Below, one piece after another: positions 24,106-41,293 of a stretch of DNA of 64,000 bases (the first letter of the stretch is position 1; every line of letters starts with the position of its first letter). Source of the stretch: Sphingopyxis sp. (GTDB lineage: Bacteria > Pseudomonadota > Alphaproteobacteria > Sphingomonadales > Sphingomonadaceae). The notes beneath the pieces are model-generated. The model worked only from the letters and a program-made list of their open reading frames with translations. It searched no databases and was not told the origin of the DNA. The DNA lies in the NCBI GenBank assembly GCA_013823985.1, contig PNNB01000047.1, positions 124,001 to 188,000 of the forward strand, given 5' to 3'. Made by a program: the position numbers and the translations under genes.

Positions 24106-24780
24106 ATGGAAGACGCCGCTAGCACTACGAATGATCCGGCTATCGATGAAGACTTGTCCGATCAATTTACTTGGCAGGAATACGTACCGGGCGTGATTTT
24201 GATTGTGCCAATGGCAATTGCATTTCTTTTAAAGGGTTTTAGCCCGAACGGAATGATTAACTGGGCAGTTTCAAGAAACTCAATTGGCTCGGGCGAATTG
24301 TTGACCATTCAATCCCATATGTTCGCGCATGGTTCGATTATGCACATAACCATGAACTGCGCCTCTCTGTACGCAATCGCACCGGTCGTGTTTCAGCGTT
24401 TAGGCAGCGGCTTTCGAGCAGCTATCTTGCTTTTCGTCCTGTTCGAACTCTCCGGCCTTGGAGGATTAGGCACGTTCCTCGCTATACATCAGTGGAATGA
24501 TACTCCGATGCTGGGTGCATCAGGTGCAATTTATGGGTTGGTGGGCTTCCTTGTTCAATACCCTCAGGCCGGTGGTCCAATAGTACCCATATTTTCGAAG
24601 GATATGCTGAATGTTGCCACTGAACTCATCAAAGATCACGTCTGGTTATTCGTGCTCATTGCGCTTCCACCTCTGTTGTTAGGAAATGGAGGCGGCCTGG
24701 CATGGGAAGCTCACTTGGGTGGATTTATCGCTGGCCTATTGCTTTGTCCGCTATGCGTAAAATACGCCAAGGTCATTTGA
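24106..24780 (+). CDS. Rhomboid-family intramembrane serine protease
   Basis: A 224-residue membrane protein with about six hydrophobic helices. The catalytic motif GASGAIYG (Ser139) and His203 (EAHLGGFIAG) form the rhomboid dyad, with the supporting HITMNCASL segment (Asn84). Rhomboids cleave membrane-spanning substrates within the bilayer. The long loop between helices (about 150-175) is unusual. There is no obvious operon partner; it sits between the cassette-like array and rpoB. The substrate is unknown. Confidence 0.85.
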   Translation: MEDAASTTNDPAIDEDLSDQFTWQEYVPGVILIVPMAIAFLLKGFSPNGMINWAVSRNSIGSGELLTIQSHMFAHGSIMHITMNCASLYAIAPVVFQRLGSGFRAAILLFVLFELSGLGGLGTFLAIHQWNDTPMLGASGAIYGLVGFLVQYPQAGGPIVPIFSKDMLNVATELIKDHVWLFVLIALPPLLLGNGGGLAWEAHLGGFIAGLLLCPLCVKYAKVI

Positions 24781-25261
24781 CCTAAGCGGAACGGCCTCTC
24801 ACCGCATATCAATATGCCATTAAAGCTACCTGCCCACCTGAGCCGCGTTCCTTCCATCGGTTAAAATACCGGCTTTGGATCTTTCGCCAAAACCTACTTT
24901 ATCGCCTATCCAAGAACGTCGGCGAAATCGAGACATCTATCGGCTGGCATCTCTACGTCGCTTGATGCGAACGACACATGGGAGAAAGCCGGGATTTAAA
25001 CGCCTGAATATAACGGAATCTTGGGATAGATGCCCTTGACCCACACCCCCTGCCCCTCTATATCAAATCCAACATCCAAACCGTCGGGAACAGGTGCGTC
25101 TTCGCGTGGGCGTAGCTAAGGCATTGGCGGAACAGGATTTTCACATCGCGAAACGGCTGCACGGCAGGACCCGAATCCGGGGCTATCGCCATGCGGCCTT
25201 TTCTTGTCGTGTGGAGCCCCTCTTGCGCGTCTGACATTTCTAAACTGAGGCAAAGCACCTT
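24781..25261. other. Intergenic and leader region upstream of rpoB
   Basis: A 481-bp gap containing the rpoB promoter at 25036-25064 and about 190 bases of untranslated leader. No tRNA, ribosomal-protein gene or other coding region was recognised. In most bacteria rplJ-rplL would sit here. Confidence 0.6.
25036..25064 (+). promoter_or_regulatory. Sigma-70-type promoter for rpoBC
   Basis: -35 TTGACC (25036-25041) and -10 TATATC (25059-25064), separated by exactly 17 bp. Transcription would start near 25071, giving a leader of roughly 190 bases. Confidence 0.65.
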
Positions 25262-29425
<4,164 letters not shown>

Positions 29426-29433
29426 GCAGTGCC

Positions 29434-29453
29434 GGGCGGACGGAAGTCCGCCC
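29434..29453 (+). other. Perfect stem-loop between rpoB and rpoC
   Basis: GGGCGGAC and GTCCGCCC pair around a GGAA tetraloop. No U-run follows, so it is not a terminator. It could be an RNA processing or mRNA stability element between the two cistrons. Confidence 0.5.
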
Positions 29454-29507
29454 CTCTGCCACCCTGCCCCAAGGATTTCATGGGCTTAGCCCAATGAGGA
29501 AATGAAG

Positions 29508-33791
<4,284 letters not shown>

Positions 33792-33814
33792 TCCTCCTTT
33801 GAACCCACAAATCG

Positions 33815-33851
33815 AAGCCCCGCTGGAAGCGATTCCGGCGGGGCTTTTGTT
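33815..33851 (+). terminator. Rho-independent terminator after rpoC
   Basis: AAGCCCCGC pairs with GCGGGGCTT around a ~14-base loop, followed by TTTGTTT. It lies 24 bp after the rpoC stop codon. Confidence 0.85.
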
Positions 33852-33929
33852 TCTGAAGTTTCAATAATCTAGCTAGCATATGATCCGGCGCCTCCATATA
33901 ACAGTCGCCTAACAGCGAGGCGGGATTAA

Positions 33930-35204
33930 ATGGTTCAACGCATCACGACATGGGTGAAACGGCATCCTATTTGGTCGGGGCTTATTGTGTTGATCCTGCT
34001 TTTTGTCGTGTATCGGATCGTTCGGCCCGCTCCGCATGAATATGAATATGTCAGCGAACCAGTCACACAAGGCGAAGTTCTTCGAAAAGTTTCGGCCAGT
34101 GGCAAAGTCCGGGCGCTGAATACGATCAAGGTCGGAACCGAAGTTTCCGGTCAAGTTACAAAAGTCTATGTGGATTTTAACTCCCCGGTCAAAGCGGGAC
34201 AAATATTGGCGGAAATCGATCCAACCAGAGTGCGTGCACGCGTTCAACAGTCTGAAGCGCAAGTGGCTCTTGCGCGAGCAAGTTTACAGCAGACCGTTGC
34301 CAATGTCGCACGTGCCCGCGCCGAACTTGAAATACAGGAACGCGATTTTGCCAGGCAGAAAGGGTTGGCGGAACGGGGATTCGTCTCGAAGGCTGGCCTC
34401 GACATTGCGCAAAGCAAACTCAACAGTGCACGCAATGCACTGCAAGTGGCACTGGCCCAAACACAAAGTGGAAATGCACAGATCAGGCAAGGAACGGCGG
34501 AACTGTCTTCGGCTCAACTTGATCTGAGTCGCACCGTGATCGTCGCGCCGGCAAGCGGTGTCATTATCAACAAACTTGTCGAACCCGGCACCACCGTTGC
34601 TGCGAGTTTCCAAACACCAAATCTTTTTGAAATAGCCGCAGACACGACGAAAATGCAGGTGGAAGCATCGGTCGACGAAGCCGACATAGGGCAGGTTCGT
34701 GAAGGACAGGACGTTACCTTCACCGTCGATAGCTATCCCGATGATATATTCAAAGCCAAGGTGAGGCAGGTCCGCAAAGCTCCGGTCGAAACACAGAATG
34801 TAGTCAGTTATTTGGTCATAATTGATGTCGACAATCTCGATGGCAAGCTTCTGCCTGGAATGACGGCAAATGTGGAAATTGTGACTGGCGCGAAATCGCG
34901 TGTCACACGTGTGCCAACCAACGCGCTTCGCTTCCGTCCAAAAGCGTCAGATCGTGCTTCAGAACAGAAAAAACCTGAGGATCCCAATCGCAAGGTGGTA
35001 CCTACACAAACTGTGTACTTAGCCTCGTCCGATCCATATCGTCCAGTTAGGAGAAATGTACAAATCGGACTTCAGGGTGACGATTATACCGAAGTCACTT
35101 CGGGTATAAAGCCGGGCGACAAGATACTGGTCAGAACAAAGTCCCTAAAACCTAAAGCACCTACCGACGACAGCGCGGACGAAGATGACGATTCCGCTAA
35201 TTGA
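33930..35204 (+). CDS. Periplasmic adaptor of a MacAB-type exporter (MacA-like)
   Basis: A 424-residue membrane-fusion protein anchored by an N-terminal helix (about 12-30, LIVLILLFVVYRIV). It has a barrel-sandwich/lipoyl half (VGTEVSGQVTKVYVDFNSPVKAGQILAEID), a long coiled-coil hairpin (about 95-200, rich in Ala/Gln/Arg), then VVAPASGVIINKLVEPGTTV and beta-barrel domains. The C-terminal tail is acidic. Such adaptors bridge an inner-membrane transporter to an outer-membrane channel. The ATPase gene overlaps its end by 20 bp and the permease follows, so all three form an operon. The outer-membrane TolC partner is not here; the substrate is unknown. Confidence 0.88.
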   Translation: MVQRITTWVKRHPIWSGLIVLILLFVVYRIVRPAPHEYEYVSEPVTQGEVLRKVSASGKVRALNTIKVGTEVSGQVTKVYVDFNSPVKAGQILAEIDPTRVRARVQQSEAQVALARASLQQTVANVARARAELEIQERDFARQKGLAERGFVSKAGLDIAQSKLNSARNALQVALAQTQSGNAQIRQGTAELSSAQLDLSRTVIVAPASGVIINKLVEPGTTVAASFQTPNLFEIAADTTKMQVEASVDEADIGQVREGQDVTFTVDSYPDDIFKAKVRQVRKAPVETQNVVSYLVIIDVDNLDGKLLPGMTANVEIVTGAKSRVTRVPTNALRFRPKASDRASEQKKPEDPNRKVVPTQTVYLASSDPYRPVRRNVQIGLQGDDYTEVTSGIKPGDKILVRTKSLKPKAPTDDSADEDDDSAN

Positions 35205-35901
35205 AACCCATGATCTCTTAAAAGATTACGAAATTGGCGGCGAAGTTGTTCATGCGGTCAACCACGTCTCGCTATCCGTGGAACGCGGAGAGTTTGTTGC
35301 CATCATGGGGGCCAGCGGATCCGGAAAATCGACTTTCATGAACATGATAGGCTGTCTTGACGTGCCATCGTCTGGAACTCTTCTTTTGGACGGCATCGAT
35401 ACCAAATCACTCGACAGTGACCAGTTGGCGGAAATTCGGAACCGTAAAATCGGATTTGTATTTCAACAATTCAATTTGCTCGCCCGAACAAGTGCACTCG
35501 ATAATGTCGCCGTTCCGCTTATCTATGCTGGCGTCGGCTATGCAGACCGGCGACAACGAGCGCAGTTAAAGCTGGAAGCAATGGGGTTAGGCAATCGTCT
35601 GGAAAATACGCCTGCGAAGCTATCCGGCGGGCAGCAGCAACGCGTCGCCATTGCCCGTGCCTTGGTTACCGATCCACTAATGCTGCTAGCAGATGAACCC
35701 ACTGGCGCACTCGACACACAAACATCACTGGATATCATGGGGATATTTCAAAAGCTGAACGATGACGGGATTACATTAGTTGTAGTAACGCACGAGCCTG
35801 ATATCGCGGAGTACGCAGCGAGGCGCGTTGTGTTTCGCGATGGCAAAATCATTGAAGATGAACCGGTAAAGTCACGTCGGCGGGCGGATTACCATGCATA
35901 G
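35185..35901 (+). CDS. ABC transporter ATPase, MacB-type
   Basis: A 238-residue ATPase of the LolD/MacB type: Walker [10 protein letters not shown] (about 44-52), Q-loop FVFQQFNLL, signature [15 protein letters not shown], Walker [13 protein letters not shown] and switch His in VVVTHEPD. It powers the FtsX-like permease encoded next. It overlaps the adaptor gene by 20 bp and the permease gene by 8 bp, showing tight coupling. In E. coli MacB these ATPase and permease parts are fused; here they are separate proteins. Confidence 0.9.
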   Translation: MTIPLIETHDLLKDYEIGGEVVHAVNHVSLSVERGEFVAIMGASGSGKSTFMNMIGCLDVPSSGTLLLDGIDTKSLDSDQLAEIRNRKIGFVFQQFNLLARTSALDNVAVPLIYAGVGYADRRQRAQLKLEAMGLGNRLENTPAKLSGGQQQRVAIARALVTDPLMLLADEPTGALDTQTSLDIMGIFQKLNDDGITLVVVTHEPDIAEYAARRVVFRDGKIIEDEPVKSRRRADYHA

Positions 35902-37144
35902 CATTATCGCCTCGCTCGCCGGTTGGGGCGTCAATGTAGCTATCGCTCTAACAGCATTGCATACTAATCTGATGCGTTCCATCTTGACTACCCTAGGGGT
36001 CATGATTGGCGTTTTTTCGGTTATTTTGGCAGTAGCGGTGGGCAATGGCGCGCAAGTGTCGGTGACACAGCAGATTGCAACATTGGGATCGAACATGGCT
36101 ATAGTGGTTCCGCAACCTGATAGCGGCAGCGGCCCTCCCCGCCCTAACGATCGAGGGCGGCTCACCGAACGAGATGGCCAAGCAATTTTGCGTCAAGTGT
36201 CCGGCGTCCGGGCGGTGGCCCCACAAATCCGAAATAGCGTTCAACTGGTCACACCTGGCCGAAGCGCCACGACTCAAGCTACGGGTGCGACGCCCGAATA
36301 TGGCATCGTGTCGAACGTGAACGCATCCGAGGGTCGGTTTCTCACCAAAAGCGATGTGGGTTCTGCTGCACGGGTAGCGGTTATAGGACAGACGGTCTCG
36401 GATAAACTGTTTGGCGACGACAGTCCCGTCGGTCAGACAATTCGAGTGAATCGGGTGCCGTTCACAGTCGTGGGCCTTCTTGAAAGCAAGGGCAGTAATC
36501 TAGGTACGGACAATGACGACCAAATTGTTGTTCCTATTACAACTTTACGCCAGAGGCTTCTTACGACGCCTACGCAAGGTCCTGACGATGTGACATTGCT
36601 CTTCGTTGGTTTCGAGGATGAAGATGCGCTATTAGCGGGGCAGAAAGAAATAAAAAGCCTTTTGCGTAACCGCTATCGGGTACAAAAGGGTAAGATAAAT
36701 CCATTCACCGTCCGAACAACGACCGAAATTGCAGAGACGACAGGTCAGGTGACGCAGATTTTTCAGGCGGTGCTTGTGGCGATTGCTTCTATCTCTCTTT
36801 TGGTAGGAGGGATTGGCATAATGAACATCATGCTTGTCAGCGTCACTGAACGGACCCGAGAAATAGGCTTGCGGATGGCATTGGGCGCAAAACGCAGCGA
36901 CATCCGCAACCAGTTCCTTGTCGAAGCTGCAGTTCTCTGCATTATCGGGGGCGCCATTGGCTTATTTCTAGCAATGCTAGCGGCCGCAATTTTTCAGAAA
37001 GTCGCCGATTTTCCGGCACCCGTTGGGATAGACACAGCTTTGCTTTCCGTTGCTTTTTCCGCAGTGATTGGGCTTCTGTTTGGCGGTTATCCTGCTATTC
37101 GCGCATCCCGGCTTTCCCCAATTGAAGCACTTCGGAGCGAATAG
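35894..37144 (+). CDS. ABC transporter permease, MacB/FtsX type
   Basis: A 416-residue membrane protein. The first helix is near residues 28-50 (ILTTLGVMIGVFSVILAVAVGNG), followed by a large periplasmic MacB-PCD domain (about 55-270). Three C-terminal helices form the FtsX domain (ISLLVGGIGIMNIMLVSVTERTREIGLRMALGA). This is the mechanotransmission type of permease and works with the ATPase and adaptor before it. Its stop codon directly abuts that of the convergent TonB-dependent receptor gene (37144/37145). Confidence 0.9.
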   Translation: MHSIIASLAGWGVNVAIALTALHTNLMRSILTTLGVMIGVFSVILAVAVGNGAQVSVTQQIATLGSNMAIVVPQPDSGSGPPRPNDRGRLTERDGQAILRQVSGVRAVAPQIRNSVQLVTPGRSATTQATGATPEYGIVSNVNASEGRFLTKSDVGSAARVAVIGQTVSDKLFGDDSPVGQTIRVNRVPFTVVGLLESKGSNLGTDNDDQIVVPITTLRQRLLTTPTQGPDDVTLLFVGFEDEDALLAGQKEIKSLLRNRYRVQKGKINPFTVRTTTEIAETTGQVTQIFQAVLVAIASISLLVGGIGIMNIMLVSVTERTREIGLRMALGAKRSDIRNQFLVEAAVLCIIGGAIGLFLAMLAAAIFQKVADFPAPVGIDTALLSVAFSAVIGLLFGGYPAIRASRLSPIEALRSE

Positions 37145-39259
37145 TCAAAATTTGCCGCTCAGGGTTATTTGAAACAGTGGATCAAGATACCGCCTACGAT
37201 TTACAATCTGAGCAATTGGTCCAGTTGCTCGCGTGCCCGCATAGATAAATCGGTCGCGTCCGAAGTCTGGGACACTTGTATATTGAACACGTATTGTGCC
37301 GAATTTGAACTTCGAATATTCAATGAACAAATTCGTGCGAACCCCTTCTTTTTGCCGGCGATATTCGTTGAAAAAATAGGCATTATTCTGGGCCTGCGCA
37401 AAGGCCGTCACTCCATATACAAATCCGCTTTTTGCGATATCATGACGCAATGCCCATTCCTGATGCCAGAGTGGGCGATTTGACATTCTGCGCTTTTGGC
37501 CTGTCACAGGGTCAGTAACGCTGCTGTCATGATAATGGCCGGTATATTTGACTTCAATGCCGCCAATCCCAACATTTTTCGTCAACCAGTCAAGCGGAAG
37601 TGTAATTTCTAACTCACCGTTCCATCTCTTGCTCGCGCCGATATTTCCTGCGCCATCGAACTGAGCTGTTATATTACCTGCCGCGTCACGTAAGGTTACT
37701 GGAACCAAATCCTGAGTATCGTTGATCTTTTGAAATTCACCGCGAAACTGGATACTTCCGCGCTCTAAGAATTTGTGCCGTATTTGAGCCGCTAGAGTAG
37801 TCACTTTTTCGGGCACCAAGTCGGCATTTCCTGCATCCACCAGATTTCCTAGCGCAACATCGATCGACGTTGCGAATTCACCAAAATCCAACTGGGCAAC
37901 TTGCCGGTCCGCTCTAAACTCGACGGTGGTTGAAGGGTCGACCGTCCATGTTGCAATGATACGAGGCTTTAAAAACTGAAAGCTTCGTGAAGCGGTGCTG
38001 TCACCCGACAAGGTTAGTTTCGAGAATTCAGCTATTGCGCCAGCCTCGATTTTCCATGTCGGACTCACTGTCCAGATGTCGGTTACGAAGGGTTCAATTC
38101 TAGTTTCTTCAACTAAGACATTCGATGCCGGAAAAACCGTAGTTGCTCCTGCCATTGAACTAGCAGCCGTGAACCGAGCATCGAGTTGATTATAGGCAAC
38201 TTCTCCGCCAAATTGAATGGCGTGGCTTGCCATGGCGCTCCAGTCGTTTTGGATTCTTCCTACAATTTCGACTGGTTTATTTTGGCTCCGCGTTTCAAAA
38301 AGATTGGCCGGTTGTCCCAAGCGCGCAGTTTCAATGCTAGAATCGTTGCTTTCTGTTGCAGCCCGGTAAAGGCCAATAATCTTCGTGGTAAGTTTGGGTG
38401 ATAGTTTAAACTCGATGTCAGCTCCAAACTCATAGTTTAAATCGCTTTTCGGTCCACTGCGCAGCAATAGCTCTTCGCCGATCAAAATTTCAGCCGGATT
38501 AGAGTAGACGCCGTTGCGATGATCAAAACTATCATCAAGCTGGACGCGACCGTTCAGATTGACTTTCGCACCACCTATTCTTGTTTTTATGGAGCCGCCA
38601 AGTCCCGCACCGTCATATCCTCCCGTACCCTTGTAGTATCTCCGCTCTATCAAGTCCCCATTGCCGGATTTAAAATCTTCGGGGCCGAAGCCAAACACCC
38701 TTTCGGAGTAAGATGTTACGTTGAACTCATACGTCGTTCCGCCCCGCCGAAGAGTTGCGGATCCATTGACCGAAGGTCGAAATCCATAGCGATGTCCGAA
38801 AACAAGATTGCCCTCATAGGTACCAGTCAGCTTGGAAGAAATCTTCCGAACAACATTAACCACCTGACCCTGACCCTGAGTTTCGGCATCGGCACCTGCC
38901 TGTTCGGTCAATTCGACATAATCAACTTCACTCGCCGGAATGCGGGAAAGTATCGTGAAAATATCATCTGATTTACTTGATGGTCGATCGCCATCGATTA
39001 AGACATTGCCAGCATTCTCGCCAAATCCTCGCCGCCCCTCACCTTCGGCGATCGTGAATCCGGGAATTCGCCGTATCATGTCCAACGCCGTTACGGGTGC
39101 ATAGGCCTCAAAATAATCAGCACGAAATTGCTGTTTCCCCTCGTTAGCTTTCACAGTAACGGTAGCGCTAGACTCTTCTTCGGCATGCGCAAGTGTCGGG
39201 TTGATCATGCAAATTGTGCCAGTTAGCACCATCGCAATCTTACGTCGAAAAACAGTCAT
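37145..39259 (-). CDS. TonB-dependent outer-membrane receptor
   Basis: A 704-residue receptor. It has a signal peptide (1-26, ALAHAE), then a plug domain (about 50-140) with ALDMIRRIPGFTI, GNVLIDGDRPSSKSDDI and VVNVVRK. The 22-strand-type barrel ends in an aromatic residue (TLSGKF), as usual for outer-membrane proteins. A clear TonB box was not identified. The ligand cannot be read from sequence; no iron or sugar genes adjoin it. The ribosome-binding site GGAGG precedes ATG 39259. It is more AT-rich than many neighbours, like the MacAB genes beside it. Confidence 0.85.
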   Translation of the reverse strand: MTVFRRKIAMVLTGTICMINPTLAHAEEESSATVTVKANEGKQQFRADYFEAYAPVTALDMIRRIPGFTIAEGEGRRGFGENAGNVLIDGDRPSSKSDDIFTILSRIPASEVDYVELTEQAGADAETQGQGQVVNVVRKISSKLTGTYEGNLVFGHRYGFRPSVNGSATLRRGGTTYEFNVTSYSERVFGFGPEDFKSGNGDLIERRYYKGTGGYDGAGLGGSIKTRIGGAKVNLNGRVQLDDSFDHRNGVYSNPAEILIGEELLLRSGPKSDLNYEFGADIEFKLSPKLTTKIIGLYRAATESNDSSIETARLGQPANLFETRSQNKPVEIVGRIQNDWSAMASHAIQFGGEVAYNQLDARFTAASSMAGATTVFPASNVLVEETRIEPFVTDIWTVSPTWKIEAGAIAEFSKLTLSGDSTASRSFQFLKPRIIATWTVDPSTTVEFRADRQVAQLDFGEFATSIDVALGNLVDAGNADLVPEKVTTLAAQIRHKFLERGSIQFRGEFQKINDTQDLVPVTLRDAAGNITAQFDGAGNIGASKRWNGELEITLPLDWLTKNVGIGGIEVKYTGHYHDSSVTDPVTGQKRRMSNRPLWHQEWALRHDIAKSGFVYGVTAFAQAQNNAYFFNEYRRQKEGVRTNLFIEYSKFKFGTIRVQYTSVPDFGRDRFIYAGTRATGPIAQIVNRRRYLDPLFQITLSGKF

Positions 39260-39437
39260 TCATCCTCCCGAAAGGCCCTCGCGGTGTGCGCAAATTCTTT
39301 CGGATATCCGACTACATCTGTAGACGCTTATTTCAAAACATCGTTCGACAAACGAAACGATCAATCGACCAAGCGCAAAAACCTAGCCGTTACAGTTGTT
39401 TGTCGAACCCGATCAGTGTTTCACCGAACGGTTCGAT

Positions 39438-39743
39438 TTAATCGGGGCGGGTTCGCTCTGCTTCCAACTCATCATCAAGTTGCTGCAATTTCGCACATGC
39501 ATCGCTGTTGCCGTCATCACATTTTTCGCGCGCTTTGTCGCGCTGACGAGCAAGTTTCCCCAGCGCCTCTTCACGCTTTCGAATTTCACGACCACGCTTT
39601 TCATCTGCCTCCGACTGGCTGGTCGTGAGTACATCCGCAGTCTTGGAAACAATTTTAACGGGAGCTGTGACGACATCTTTAACGACCGATGCAACGCACC
39701 CAGGAAGAGTAAGTACTACTATGGCAGATAGGACGAAACGCAT
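39438..39743 (-). CDS. Small lipoprotein (DUF6726-like)
   Basis: A 101-residue protein with a lipoprotein signal ending LPGC (Cys16). A short linker (VKDVVTAPVKIVSKTADVLTTSQSEAD) resembles small sphingomonad lipoproteins, then comes a charged coiled coil (KRGREIRKREEALGKLARQRDKA) with two Cys. Function unknown. It sits alone between the TonB receptor and galU. Confidence 0.68.
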   Translation of the reverse strand: MRFVLSAIVVLTLPGCVASVVKDVVTAPVKIVSKTADVLTTSQSEADEKRGREIRKREEALGKLARQRDKAREKCDDGNSDACAKLQQLDDELEAERTRPD

Positions 39744-39816
39744 GTCAACTCCCCGGCAAAATCACTTGCCCTAAATGCCGCCTACCATATGAGTGGAAGC
39801 TTAACGTGCCTATTTT

Positions 39817-40686
39817 CTACTTCAACAAATCAATCGCAATCGCACGAACTTCGTCTGCCATGTCCGCGCGGGATAATGCGACCGCAAGGTTGGCCTGAAT
39901 GTAGCCGACCTTTGACCCGCAGTCGTAACGGTTTCCATCGAACGTCACGGCGTGAAAGGGTTGATTGCCGATCATTTGCGCCATAGCATCCGTTAGCTGG
40001 ATCTCGCCGCCTGCACCCTTTTCTTGATGCTCAAGAACGCGCATGACTTCAGGCTGCAGAATGTAACGCCCGGATATGATCAAGTTTGATGGGGCGTCTT
40101 CGACCTTCGGCTTCTCAACTAATCCCATAACTTCTGTCACCGCACCGTCACTTTTGCCCGGTGCGATCACGCCATAGCTTGATACTTTTTCGTGTGGAAT
40201 TTCGAGCACGCTGATCACATTGCCACCAATTTTATGATAGGCATCGACCATCTGTTTCATGCATCCGGGTGAGCCATGCATAAACTCATCCGGCAGGAAA
40301 ATGGCAAAAGGTTCATTACCGACGATGTCACGAGCGCACCAAATAGCGTGACCTAGGCCAAGTGGTTCCTGTTGACGCACATAAGCGCAGTTACCCGGAC
40401 CCAGTCTTGTCGGCTCGAGAACCGATAAATCTTTACCCCGTTCCGACATCGTCTTTTCGAGCTCGTAGGCGATATCAAAATGATCCTCGATCGCGCTTTT
40501 TCCGCGCCCAGTAACGAAAATCATCTGCTCAATGCCAGCTTCCCGCGCTTCATCGACGGCATATTGAATCAATGGGCTGTCAACGATTGGCAGCATCTCC
40601 TTAGGGATGGCCTTGGTTGCCGGAAGAAAACGGGTGCCCAGACCTGCAACAGGGAAGACGGCTTTGCGTATCGGTTTGATTTCCAT
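39817..40686 (-). CDS. galU: UTP-glucose-1-phosphate uridylyltransferase
   Basis: A 289-residue nucleotidyltransferase. The UTP-binding signature is PVAGLGTRFLPATKAIPKEMLPIVD at residues 12-36; the sugar-phosphate region contains GLGHAIWCA and FLPDEFM, and the C-terminal part DCGSKVGYIQANL is conserved. It makes UDP-glucose for exopolysaccharide, LPS and glycan synthesis. Length and motifs are fully typical. Regulated independently as far as can be seen; msrA is upstream in the same direction after 73 bp. Confidence 0.95.
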   Translation of the reverse strand: MEIKPIRKAVFPVAGLGTRFLPATKAIPKEMLPIVDSPLIQYAVDEAREAGIEQMIFVTGRGKSAIEDHFDIAYELEKTMSERGKDLSVLEPTRLGPGNCAYVRQQEPLGLGHAIWCARDIVGNEPFAIFLPDEFMHGSPGCMKQMVDAYHKIGGNVISVLEIPHEKVSSYGVIAPGKSDGAVTEVMGLVEKPKVEDAPSNLIISGRYILQPEVMRVLEHQEKGAGGEIQLTDAMAQMIGNQPFHAVTFDGNRYDCGSKVGYIQANLAVALSRADMADEVRAIAIDLLK

Positions 40687-40759
40687 GCCGCTTCAATACC
40701 CCTGTTGCAGATTTTGTCGATTACTCGGAAGGATAATTATGTGGCAATTTGGCGAGTAC

Positions 40760-41293
40760 TCAATTTGACATCTTTTGCGCAAAACTCTTTTTCAACTTCG
40801 CCAGTTTTGGTGGAATTACCGCTAGACAATAGGGATTTCGCTGCCCCTCACCTTCCCAATATTCTTGATGATAATCCTCGGCAGGGTACCAGGTTGCAGG
40901 CCCTTCAATCGTTGTCACAATAGGTGCAGGCCAATCGGCCGAAGCCCTCTCTATTCCTTGCGAAGCGGATTGACGTTGATCCTCGTCCAAGGGAAAAATC
41001 GCAGATCGATATTGTGTACCTATATCGTTACCCTGCCGGTTAAGCTGCGTGGGGTCGTGGGTTGCGAAAAATATGTCCAGCAAATCTGCGTAGCTAATGA
41101 CCGCAGGGTCAAAGGTTATCCTGATAGCTTCGGCATGTCCGGTGTCTCCACCGCATACTTGCTTATAGGTAGGATTCTCAATTCCGCCGCCGATATACCC
41201 GCTTTCGACACTTTGCACCCCTTTCAATTGTCCAAAGACAGCCTCCGTGCACCAGAAGCATCCTCCGGCAAAAATAGCCTCTTCATGTGGCAT
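40760..41293 (-). CDS. msrA: Peptide-methionine (S)-S-oxide reductase
   Basis: A 177-residue MsrA that repairs oxidised methionine. Catalytic Cys12 is in GCFWCTEAVF; the conserved GYIGGGIENPTYKQVCGGDTGHAEAI and HDPTQLNRQGNDIGTQYRS follow. A C-terminal Cys (NPYC) can resolve the disulfide. ATG 41293 fits the family start; the longer frame reaches into the RND gene. It overlaps the end of the efflux permease gene by 11 bp, so it may be the last gene of that operon. Confidence 0.93.
   Translation of the reverse strand: MPHEEAIFAGGCFWCTEAVFGQLKGVQSVESGYIGGGIENPTYKQVCGGDTGHAEAIRITFDPAVISYADLLDIFFATHDPTQLNRQGNDIGTQYRSAIFPLDEDQRQSASQGIERASADWPAPIVTTIEGPATWYPAEDYHQEYWEGEGQRNPYCLAVIPPKLAKLKKSFAQKMSN

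Noticed and set aside
24781..25261. tRNA gene upstream of rpoB
   Set aside because: No cloverleaf or GGTTCGA-type T-loop could be found.
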